A DNA stretch of 61,569 nt from contig LUCB01000016.1 in NCBI GenBank assembly GCA_001593865.1, positions 1 to 61,569 on the forward strand, written 5' to 3'. A program made the position numbers and the translations under genes. Within the stretch, counting starts at the first letter, position 1, and each line of letters starts with the position of its first letter. Source of the DNA: Candidatus Bathyarchaeota archaeon B24 (GTDB lineage: Archaea; Thermoproteota; CALKCG01; B24). Below the pieces are notes generated by a model. It ran no database searches. It saw only the letters and a program-made list of their open reading frames with translations, and had not been told where the DNA came from. Of this stretch, positions 33,709-41,834 are shown piece by piece.

Positions 33709-35064
33709 TTGGTGAAGGAGTGTAAAATCACCTTGATGGGTGCGGGGAGCTTAACGTTCACCCCGTCGCTGCTTAAAGGGTTGGCGTTGAGCGACCTTGC
33801 GGAGGATACCTCGCTGACCATAGCTTTGATGGATATAAACCCCGAGGTCCTAGACTTGATGTACAAGGTCGGGGTTAAACTCGCCGAGAGCTTCAAGGAA
33901 AAGGGTAAGGCTAAGGGTCTTAAGATCGAGAAGTACCTCGACAGGAAGCCTGCTCTCGAACACGCGGACTTCGTGATCATAACCATAGGCGTAGGCGGGG
34001 TTAAGGCCACCCACGTAGACGTAGAAGCGGCTAGGAAATACGGGGTTGAAATAGCCATAGGAGACACCGTGGGACCCAGCGGGGTGATGCGTGCCCTAAG
34101 ACACGTACCCGTGCTGCTCGACATAGCCGAGGACATGGAGGACCTATGCCCCGACGCGTACATGTTCAACTACTCGAACCCCTTAACCCCGCTTACGAGG
34201 GTCGTTCAGAGGGAGACTAGGGTTAAAGCATACGGGCTATGCACATGTCCATATGGGCTTAAACCCGCGTTAGCCCGCTACTTCGACGTCAGCCCCGACG
34301 AAGTCGAGGTGTACGCCGGAGGGTTAAACCACCTCAACTGGATCCTAGACTTCACCGTAAAAGGAGAGCCGGGCTATCCACTCTTGGAGGAGAAACTTGC
34401 TAAGGAAGGGATACCGGACAGAGGCTACGACGCGTTGGCGTTTAAGCTCTACCGGATTTTCGGCCTCCTACCCGGAGTCCCATGTCAGGGGCATGTCGCA
34501 GAGTTCTTCCCACACCTGTTCATACATAAGGACGCCATGGAGAAGTATGGGATAACCAGGTTTCCGGAGCATACGATATACGACTATAGGAATAGGGCGC
34601 CGTTTGAAAACCTACTTAAAGCCGTAGCTTCAGGCGAGAAGCCGGTCGACGAGCTTCTCAGGATGAAGGGGCTCGAGGAGGAGGGCATAGGGGTCGTAAG
34701 CCTCATGGAGGCGCTCGCCCTAGATAAGAAGCTACTGTATCCGGGTATAAACGTACCCAACTCCGGCGTCATACCTAACCTACCGTCCTGGGGTGTCGTA
34801 GAGGCTCCTGCCCATGTAGACGCGTCGGGCGTTCACCCCCTGAACTTAGGGCCGCTACCCAAAGCCCTGGCAGGTATACTAACCCAGCGCCTAGCCCAAT
34901 ACGAGGTAACCATAGACGCAGCGTTAACCGGTGACAGAAGCCTAGCTCTTCAGGCGTTGCTCATGGATGGCTACGTCCGGTCGGTAGACGTCGCCGAAAA
35001 ACTATTGGAAGACATGCTTGAAATGGAGAGGAAATGGCTACCGGCTTACTGGTTCAAGGGTTAA
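33709..35064 (+). CDS. family 4 glycoside hydrolase (alpha-galactosidase/alpha-glucuronidase type)
   Basis: The enzyme of about 451 residues has the GH4 layout: an N-terminal NAD-binding Rossmann segment (LMGAGSLTFTPSLLKGLAL), FNYSNPLTPLTR near residue 150-161, GLCTCPYGL near 175-183 (the Cys and nearby residues hold the metal) and GGLNHLNWILDF near 205-216. GH4 enzymes use NAD and a divalent metal to cleave alpha- or beta-glycosides of hexoses or uronic acids through oxidation at C3. Uronic acid or galactose specificity cannot be settled. It acts in the cytoplasm. The longer frame starts at 33700; the TATA box argues for 33709 or 33712. Confidence 0.88.
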   Translation: MVKECKITLMGAGSLTFTPSLLKGLALSDLAEDTSLTIALMDINPEVLDLMYKVGVKLAESFKEKGKAKGLKIEKYLDRKPALEHADFVIITIGVGGVKATHVDVEAARKYGVEIAIGDTVGPSGVMRALRHVPVLLDIAEDMEDLCPDAYMFNYSNPLTPLTRVVQRETRVKAYGLCTCPYGLKPALARYFDVSPDEVEVYAGGLNHLNWILDFTVKGEPGYPLLEEKLAKEGIPDRGYDALAFKLYRIFGLLPGVPCQGHVAEFFPHLFIHKDAMEKYGITRFPEHTIYDYRNRAPFENLLKAVASGEKPVDELLRMKGLEEEGIGVVSLMEALALDKKLLYPGINVPNSGVIPNLPSWGVVEAPAHVDASGVHPLNLGPLPKALAGILTQRLAQYEVTIDAALTGDRSLALQALLMDGYVRSVDVAEKLLEDMLEMERKWLPAYWFKG

Positions 35065-35096
35065 GAAGCATATCCTCTCTTTTTCTCTCCAAATTA

Positions 35097-36068
35097 TTAA
35101 ACAAGTCTTATCTCCGGTTCGGCTCCGGTTTCTATGAGCGTTTTCATGTATCTTAACGCGGCCTTAACCCGTCTATCTACGACGTCGATGCCCTGAGGGA
35201 TGTGGTTCTCAAGCACCGGTGCACACTCCTCCGAGGCGATAAACCCGTCGTATCCTATTCTCTTAAGCTCCCTTATGAACGCCGGGTAGTTGACTCGTTC
35301 GGCTTTCATCCACCGGTACCTCCCCTTCTTGATCGTGATCACCCCATCCTCGTCTAAGCCGAAGGCGTGAGAGCCATAGTGCGAGTGTACGATGCCTACT
35401 TCTCTACAGGCCTCCACGGCCTCGTGTATGTACTCGTCGCTCTGGTCTGTGAAAAGCGGTACGTCGAGGCATAGTTTCACATTATCCATAGCTACCTCTT
35501 TAACCATCTGTAAAGCATCTTCGTAGCCGTAGCTGACCACCGGCGGATGGTTCTGAAGAGCCACGACGATGCCATACTCCTCGGCCCACCTAGCCGCGTC
35601 TCTTATACCCTCGACAGCCCACCTCCACATCTTATCCATCGTCACGAAGTTTCTCTTATAGTCGAAAAGCCTATAACTGAACTCATAGGTTCCTAAACCA
35701 TCATACCTACTCGTACCGGCCCAAGCCGCGAACACCTTAACTATGGGTGCTTCGAGGTCCTTGGCAAGCTCGATCGCTTCCTTGACCATGCAGAGGTTGT
35801 TCTCCCTCTCCTCTATTATCGGACTGACGAAGTTCGACATAGTCTCCACGGCGCACAGCTTAACCTGGTATGAGTCCGCAAGCTCCCTTATCTTGACCCT
35901 TCTCTTCCGGTCTAGGTCGCATGGAAGCGCCACAGGCCTCTTAGTCTCGACGGCTAACCCGTCGAACCCCAGCTCCCTCGCCTTAACTATCTGATCCTCC
36001 AGAGATAGGGCCGGACCTTTATACCATAACCCACAGTAGGTTACGGTAAAGAGAGCGAGTTTAATCAC
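35097..36068 (-). CDS. sugar phosphate isomerase/epimerase (xylose isomerase-like barrel), first copy
   Basis: The 323-residue protein has the AP-endonuclease-2/xylose-isomerase-like TIM barrel. Segments include ARELGFDGLAVETKRP near residues 31-46, APIVKVFAAWAG near 106-117, ALQNHPPVVSYG near 170-181 and FIASEECAP near 280. The acidic and His residues of the metal site are thus present. It is convergent with GH4 and fits isomerisation or epimerisation of the released sugar. It is only distantly similar to the second such gene (50906). Confidence 0.83.
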   Translation of the reverse strand: MIKLALFTVTYCGLWYKGPALSLEDQIVKARELGFDGLAVETKRPVALPCDLDRKRRVKIRELADSYQVKLCAVETMSNFVSPIIEERENNLCMVKEAIELAKDLEAPIVKVFAAWAGTSRYDGLGTYEFSYRLFDYKRNFVTMDKMWRWAVEGIRDAARWAEEYGIVVALQNHPPVVSYGYEDALQMVKEVAMDNVKLCLDVPLFTDQSDEYIHEAVEACREVGIVHSHYGSHAFGLDEDGVITIKKGRYRWMKAERVNYPAFIRELKRIGYDGFIASEECAPVLENHIPQGIDVVDRRVKAALRYMKTLIETGAEPEIRLV

Positions 36069-36127
36069 GGTATAACCTCCCTATTAACTAGATACAAGGT
36101 GCATAGGTTTTAAGTGTAATCTAACGG

Positions 36128-37348
36128 TTATACGGAGTATCCCCCGTGGTGCCAGCCACCCATCCACTCGTATACCCTATCGTCGACGCCCCATCTACCA
36201 GAAGAATCCTCTATCTCCCAACAGTAGTAGTAGGATGGAAATTCGTTATCCTCGCTATCCTTATACCACGTACCTATCACTACTCGTCCCCTAAATAGTA
36301 TGGGTTTACAGCAGCAAGCTAATCTGTACCTCGGCTCGCTGACGTAGACAAGTCTACCGCTTTCGTAGTCTAGTATGAAGAGCCTATTCCTATCGTATCC
36401 ATATGGGTTATCTGAGTCCATCGGAAGGTTGTTGCAGCCCAAGAAGACGGCTAAACCCCCTGAAGCCACGGCTCCTCTATAACCCCAATAAGTCGTGCTA
36501 TCTCTGGTGGCATATCCAAGGGTTCCCATGTCGAGCCTCCAAAGGAGGACACCGGTCTCCAAGTCGAAGCAGCTGTATAATCCATCTATCGTCCAGACCA
36601 GGAGCTTTCCATCAGGTGTCAGCGTCCTAGGTCCTCCGGTTAAAGCGTCGGCGGGTTTACCCGCGTAATATACCCTACCGAAGTCTAGGCTCCAAAGACG
36701 TCTCTTGGAAAACCTGTCGACGACTACTACATGTCTCTCGCAGACGACTATGAGGTAGCGGCTCCATATCTGGGGACACGCATACGTCGTCGCCGGGCTC
36801 GGTAGGGTGAACCGCCAGACGACTCTCCCCTCTCTGTCGAAAGCAACCAGGTTATCCTCAGCCGTCGGCCTACAGACCCATAAGAGACCGGTTTCAGGGT
36901 CGAAAGTAGGCTCCTGGCTATAAGGTCCTTCAGGACTCCATTCCACGCTCCAGACGACTGTTCCATCCTCCTTATCTAAAACAGCTAAACCCTTGGGAAA
37001 CTGGACTGCGAGATACCGGCTCCATGCCTCGACCACGGCCTCAGCCGTGAAATCGCCCAATCCGGGGTTAACGGTCCAGACCTCCCCACCATCCATGCCG
37101 AATTTTCTGATGAATCCCCCTCCAGAGGCACCGTATAAAGCATCTTCGTCTACCCACGGGGCGCCCCAGACTATACCTGGCATCTGGAACCTACCGACGA
37201 CCGCACCCTTATCAGGGTCGACCTTCCAAAACTCGTTCATGAAAGTAGGCGCGAGCCAAAGGTAGCCGAGCTTGTAAACTCCATGCTCCGACGGCCCCTT
37301 TTCAACCTTAAGCTTCCAAACCTCCCTAGCTAAGACGCATCTACTCAT
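36128..37348 (-). CDS. PQQ-like beta-propeller protein
   Basis: The 406-residue protein consists of repeated WD/PQQ-like blades. FGMDGGEVWTVNPGLGDF, VLDKEDGTVVWSVEW, AFDREGRVVWRFTLP, VVDRFSKRRLWSLDFG and CFDLETGVLLWRLDM are recurring A-x-D-x-x-G-x-x-x-W blade cores. In secreted proteins this fold binds glycans or serves as a scaffold (BamB-like). No signal peptide or membrane anchor is seen, so it should be cytoplasmic. Its role here is unknown. It lies 60 bases from the isomerase on the same strand. Confidence 0.78.
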   Translation of the reverse strand: MSRCVLAREVWKLKVEKGPSEHGVYKLGYLWLAPTFMNEFWKVDPDKGAVVGRFQMPGIVWGAPWVDEDALYGASGGGFIRKFGMDGGEVWTVNPGLGDFTAEAVVEAWSRYLAVQFPKGLAVLDKEDGTVVWSVEWSPEGPYSQEPTFDPETGLLWVCRPTAEDNLVAFDREGRVVWRFTLPSPATTYACPQIWSRYLIVVCERHVVVVDRFSKRRLWSLDFGRVYYAGKPADALTGGPRTLTPDGKLLVWTIDGLYSCFDLETGVLLWRLDMGTLGYATRDSTTYWGYRGAVASGGLAVFLGCNNLPMDSDNPYGYDRNRLFILDYESGRLVYVSEPRYRLACCCKPILFRGRVVIGTWYKDSEDNEFPSYYYCWEIEDSSGRWGVDDRVYEWMGGWHHGGYSV

Positions 37349-37441
37349 GTCTAGACACTTCCATAGTTAAACGAATAAACCCTATATGTCTTCCCGTGAA
37401 TATTATGTATGCGTGAAAAATAAGCGAGGAGGCCGATTCCC

Positions 37442-38003
37442 TTACCTCGGCATGCAGATTATCTCTCTTATCTTTAGACTTCGGAACTTTCTTGAATATG
37501 ACGGCTTGACGACGATCGCCGTGTCAGCTCCCTCCTCGGTGCCGGCTATGGCTATGACCTCTCTGTCGACCGGTATCAACCCGGCGTCTGCGGCCATCAG
37601 GAGGACCTCGACGCAGACCTTCATACCTTGGGAGAACCTGTAAAACGTCTGGGCGATTACGTCTTTTAACAGATGGTCTTCCGAAGGCCTCGGCGACGCC
37701 TCCGCTCAGCGAATGCGTACCGGTAAAGACCTTGATACCCCTCTCTTTAAGCCTCACCCTCTCCTCGTCCGTCATCGTCCACCCCTCCTCCTTATAGCCC
37801 TCAGATATGGTCACGGCGACTATGTTGAACTTAGGGTCTTTGAAAACCTCGGCAACCTTCAAAGCCGTACCACCGTGAGTAGAGGCCACCACGATGTCCG
37901 TGATCCCCAGCTCCACCGCCCTCTCGTAGGCCAGCCTGATGGTCTCCTCCGTGTTCTCAGGACCCGGTCTCTCGAAATACGTTATGCTCTTCCTCATACC
38001 CAT
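37442..38003 (-). pseudogene. pyruvate kinase C-terminal-domain-like protein, frameshifted
   Basis: The first frame (ATG 38003) gives SITYFERPGPENTEETIRLA, then VVASTHGGTALKVAEVF and [16 protein letters not shown]. Near 37676-37686 it turns into low-quality RRNRPDVLQ. The next frame continues as [40 protein letters not shown] and ends at 37442. Both halves match the stand-alone archaeal pyruvate kinase alpha/beta domain family (about 185 residues). One base missing at AGA-CC explains the break. It is a pseudogene or an assembly error. The role of the intact family is not well established. Confidence 0.72.
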
Positions 38004-38068
38004 CCACCTCGATTATTTCACCAAAAATAAAACTTTCTAGTGGTATAATTCAGAAAACTACTTCTATC

Positions 38069-39436
38069 TCAGGCTTCAGAGAGCGTTACGACGTAGACGG
38101 AGTATGGGGGAAGGTTCAAAACGAGTTCTTGACCGTTTTCGGCTGTCTCTAAGACTCCCTTGTCGACCATTTCTAAGCTGTGTTCACCGTCCACAGCCCT
38201 AACCACGTAGCTTATCCCCCTCCATTTCAATCCCTTAAGCTTAAGTTGACATTCGACAGCCTTCTCTCCATAGTTGCTTATGATAACCATGGCCTTATCT
38301 CCCTTCTCAGATATCCCTGCGACCGCCGCAAACCCCTTCTTATCGGAACCCTTGCACCAAGCCTTAAGAGGAGTCTCCATAAGCATGTTGAACGCTTTAT
38401 GGACGTAAAACGGTTTACCAGGCTTCCACAGGTCTTTTACGAATATCCCGCCCCAGTCCCAGGCGTCGCCCCTGTATAGGGTGGCTACGTCTACGCTCGA
38501 GTTCTGTAGGTATATGAGAGCCGATGCTTGAAAAGATGCTCCTACCTCGTTTCTGAATATGTCATACGGGTCTCTATCGTCTTTCCAGATGTTCCACTCA
38601 GTCAGAAACGACGGTAAGTGGCCGAAGCCTTCCTCGTTCATCACCCTTTTAACGGCCTCAGCCTTCTCATAGATGTCGTAGGGGTTCTTACTGTAAACGT
38701 GCCACGATACGAAGTCGATGGGTGAATCATGCTCCCTACAGAGTTTGAGAAAACCTCTCAGAAAGTCTAGGTTCCACGCTATGGTCGGTCCGCCTACTTT
38801 AGCCCATGGATAACGCTCCTTTATCTTTCTAGCCACGGTGTCGTAGAGTCTCCAGTAGTCTTCAAGCGTCCCGTTCCAAAACCTCTCTATGTCCGGCTCG
38901 TTCCATATCTCCCAGTAGGTTATGTTAAACCTATAGCCGTCAGCCCACCGTTCGTTATAATGCATGGCTATATGCAGGCATACATCCGCCCATTTATCGT
39001 AGTCCTCCGGCGGCTTGTTCAGAGGAGGTTCATGCCACCTGTAGCCCAGCCTATATATCACTTCGGCGCCGATGCTGTGTATGGCTACTATACACCTGTC
39101 TGTAAGCTGAAAGTCGTAGGATTCTGGGTCGGATGGGTCTGCGCTCATGTCTGGGAAAACGTAGTCCACGTCGACGGCGCCCCATTGATCATGAAGCCTA
39201 ACCCACCTCACCTGAAGCTCTCGATAATAGTCTGAAAGATCGTAAAGCGCAAGTTTCTGCTCGGTGTATAGCGGCCCGTCGTTAACGCCCCTATGCAAGG
39301 GCTTAAACCTCCCGTCGACTTTAGAAAAGTCGACCTCTACGGTTTTCTTCATAGGAGCCCCGGCTAACACGTATGCGAGCAACACTATTAAAACCCCCGA
39401 TAAACCCACGAATAACAGTGTTTTTCTCAGACCCAT
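38069..39436 (-). CDS. membrane-anchored GH39-like glycoside hydrolase
   Basis: The product (455 residues from ATG 39436) begins with a signal anchor (MGLRKTLLFVGLSGVLIVLL) followed by a GH-A barrel. WEIWNEPDIERFW near 175-187 holds the acid/base Glu, and SFLTEWNIWKDDR near 274-286 the nucleophile Glu. A C-terminal beta domain closes the chain. GH39 includes beta-xylosidases and PslG, a membrane-anchored exopolysaccharide hydrolase. A frame upstream of ATG 39436 exists but lies inside the preceding gene. The overlap with that GT-C-like gene is 10 bases, so translation is coupled. Confidence 0.82.
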   Translation of the reverse strand: MGLRKTLLFVGLSGVLIVLLAYVLAGAPMKKTVEVDFSKVDGRFKPLHRGVNDGPLYTEQKLALYDLSDYYRELQVRWVRLHDQWGAVDVDYVFPDMSADPSDPESYDFQLTDRCIVAIHSIGAEVIYRLGYRWHEPPLNKPPEDYDKWADVCLHIAMHYNERWADGYRFNITYWEIWNEPDIERFWNGTLEDYWRLYDTVARKIKERYPWAKVGGPTIAWNLDFLRGFLKLCREHDSPIDFVSWHVYSKNPYDIYEKAEAVKRVMNEEGFGHLPSFLTEWNIWKDDRDPYDIFRNEVGASFQASALIYLQNSSVDVATLYRGDAWDWGGIFVKDLWKPGKPFYVHKAFNMLMETPLKAWCKGSDKKGFAAVAGISEKGDKAMVIISNYGEKAVECQLKLKGLKWRGISYVVRAVDGEHSLEMVDKGVLETAENGQELVLNLPPYSVYVVTLSEA

Positions 39437-41715
39437 TTCTCTACACCACGTGTTAAACGAAGACGAATAACCTTCCAGAGACACCTAGTTAAGTATACGG
39501 CCGTAGCCGCTAGGGCTATCGCAAGCGTGGCTAACGAGGTCGTATAGCTCACCATATCTGGCTTGTAGGTTATCGTAACCACCCCGCTTCCCCCAGGCAG
39601 CATAACCTCTATGAACGGTATCCTCAGCCCTAATTTTTTCTCGAGGATGGACGGGTAGTATTCGACCGCGGCCACGGGTCTTCCGTTTAACCTTATATCG
39701 AGGTCGGGGTAGTAGAGCATCCTAACCCTCAAGACATCGCCGTATTTCGTTCCTCTAAACTCTATGACTATACGGTCTACGTCATACTCCAAAACTCTCA
39801 GGGTTGCTTTAGGGTTTTCGATAGAGACTATGGGGTTGAAAGTCCTCGTCCTGAAAACCTCATATAAACTATTGCGAAAGAGCGGTCTATAGCCGTGTCG
39901 TCTTAGGGAGTTTCTGAGAACGGGGTCTATGACCGCTATGTATGTTATACCCAGTTCCCTAGCCGCCGTCTCTAGAAAACCGAGGTCGCCTGCTAGTTTG
40001 CCCGTCTCCACGGATAAGATCCTCCTACCCTCTGTGTTGGCTATCGGGTCTGTTATGTATCTGGTTCCGTATATACCACCTATCACCGGGGTGCCTGTGA
40101 CCATCGAGGTGAGGTAGACGTAATGGCTAGGCGGGTCTACAACCCCGAGGGTGTCTTGAATCAACACGTAGGTGTTCGTCTTACCAGCTCTCAGAACCCA
40201 TGTTATAAGCTCATCGACCTCAGCCGGCAGAGAGTAGTCTTCGCTTAGGGCGAATACCAGGCGGTCTTTCAGGGGATAAGCTATATCCGTAGTCTCCACC
40301 TGGGAGCTTAAGGATGCCGAGACGAGAATCAAACCTAGTAGAAAGCAAAGCATGGTGACTCTTAACCTCGCCCTAGGCCTTCTATCGCCGTAAGCGTTCA
40401 GTAGCCGGATTAGCCTCGAGAACCCTATCCCGGTTAAAGCTATAATCATATACCTGGCCGGCGCTACGCACTTACCGAAAGCCAGCTGCTCGTAGAAGGG
40501 TATTACACGTGTAAGGTCTATCTCAGAGGTCCCGACTCTAAACCTGAGGCTTTCAGGTCCTGCACTTATCCAAAGGAGAACGGTGGCAGAGATCAACGGG
40601 TGGTACCCCTCGTCTCTATGAACAAGGTATCCCAAAGCTAATAGGAGAGCGGCTGACAGAAGCGTATGGGGCGTTAGGGTTAGTAGAGAATATAGGAACG
40701 TGGTTAAGCCGAGAAATAGGAGACCGGCTCCCAAGGTCCTCGTTCTCAAGCTCTCCGTGGTCTTTACAAGGGTCCACAGCCTGAAAGGCACGGCCGAAAA
40801 CGACAGGGGTATCACAAGCCATGTGTATGGCTGGAAGGACGAGAGGATGTCCCTAAGAGCCCATCTCCCGACATCCCACTTAATCTTCCAAGTGAGGTTG
40901 TGGTAGGTTCCGTTGTACCTGAGCATCGGGATGAGCCAGAAGGCCGTGAAAGCCGCCGTTAGGCATGCGATGAACAGGAAGTCTAGGATCCTACGGAACG
41001 CTACCCTGAGGTTTAGCGTAGAGGCTCTCATAGCCATTAAAACGGCTAGCGAGACAACGAAGCCGTAGAACACCATGGGGTGTGTCACCATGGTCGCCGC
41101 GGAGAAGAAAGACGCCCATATACCGGTCACAAGCCATCTGAAGCCTAGGTCTAGGTCTACCATGTAGACGGCTAGACCGGTCGCTACCAGCGATAAGACC
41201 ACACCCATGCTCTGCCCCCACATACCTATCTCGTATATCTGTCTAAGCCCTGCGTCGAGCCAAGAATTCTCACCCGGGAAAACGGTCACCGATAACAGAG
41301 CTGCCGCTACGGCGGCTACCCTATCCCCCGTCAAGGCTCTGACGTATACGTACATCGCCGGGGCATAGGATGCGTAGACGATGTTTAAAGCAAGCTTGTA
41401 GACCGTATAGAAGTCGATGAAGCCCATGAGGAGGTATGCCAAGCAAGCTACAAACGTATGGGGGCCACAGTAGTAGAACTGGTTTAGAGGCCATCCAAAC
41501 TGGTTTAGCGGGCTCCATCCCAGAAGCCTACCTTCTGGTAGTAGATATTCTAAGGTGAACCATGCCTGGTTTATATAGTTGGGATGGTCCCACCCTATCG
41601 GGATGCCGGGTCTATAGAACGTCTTCACGGATAGGGTTGCGTAAACCACTATGAGCGCTAAAGCCATGTAGTCCCAGTACCTCTTCACAAGCTCTCTGAG
41701 GGTTATCAAAACCAA
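39427..41715 (-). CDS. polytopic membrane protein, GT-C glycosyltransferase-like
   Basis: This 762-residue protein has about 12 membrane helices, then an extracellular domain of about 220 residues (545-720) and a final helix with a basic tail. The first loop holds GWDHPNYINQAW near residues 37-48 and GWPLNQFYYCGPH near 74-86. These resemble the GT-C membrane transferases that use dolichyl-phosphate sugars. No exact family is assigned. It is immediately followed by the overlapping, membrane-anchored GH39-like gene. An assembly and remodelling role for a surface glycan is the best inference. Confidence 0.6.
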   Translation of the reverse strand: MVLITLRELVKRYWDYMALALIVVYATLSVKTFYRPGIPIGWDHPNYINQAWFTLEYLLPEGRLLGWSPLNQFGWPLNQFYYCGPHTFVACLAYLLMGFIDFYTVYKLALNIVYASYAPAMYVYVRALTGDRVAAVAAALLSVTVFPGENSWLDAGLRQIYEIGMWGQSMGVVLSLVATGLAVYMVDLDLGFRWLVTGIWASFFSAATMVTHPMVFYGFVVSLAVLMAMRASTLNLRVAFRRILDFLFIACLTAAFTAFWLIPMLRYNGTYHNLTWKIKWDVGRWALRDILSSFQPYTWLVIPLSFSAVPFRLWTLVKTTESLRTRTLGAGLLFLGLTTFLYSLLTLTPHTLLSAALLLALGYLVHRDEGYHPLISATVLLWISAGPESLRFRVGTSEIDLTRVIPFYEQLAFGKCVAPARYMIIALTGIGFSRLIRLLNAYGDRRPRARLRVTMLCFLLGLILVSASLSSQVETTDIAYPLKDRLVFALSEDYSLPAEVDELITWVLRAGKTNTYVLIQDTLGVVDPPSHYVYLTSMVTGTPVIGGIYGTRYITDPIANTEGRRILSVETGKLAGDLGFLETAARELGITYIAVIDPVLRNSLRRHGYRPLFRNSLYEVFRTRTFNPIVSIENPKATLRVLEYDVDRIVIEFRGTKYGDVLRVRMLYYPDLDIRLNGRPVAAVEYYPSILEKKLGLRIPFIEVMLPGGSGVVTITYKPDMVSYTTSLATLAIALAATAVYLTRCLWKVIRLRLTRGVEKWV

Positions 41716-41795
41716 GAGTTTAACTGGTCGAAGGCTCTTATTAACTTAGATCGCCTCATTTCACCCATAGCGTTTTCGATTAACTATGGATAAGT

Positions 41796-41805
41796 CTTAA
41801 ATTTT
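41796..41805 (+). promoter_or_regulatory. TATA box of DUF6785-like copy 2
   Basis: CTTAAATTTTTT lies 30-39 bases before the ATG at 41835. It predicts a leader of under ten bases. Confidence 0.45.
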
Positions 41806-41834
41806 TTGAAATACACACTACTCTGCGAGGGAAG

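Noticed and set aside
39427-39484. Upstream start of the GH39-like gene at 39484
   Set aside because: It would lie 58 bases inside the preceding gene and place 16 residues before the clear signal anchor that begins at ATG 39436.
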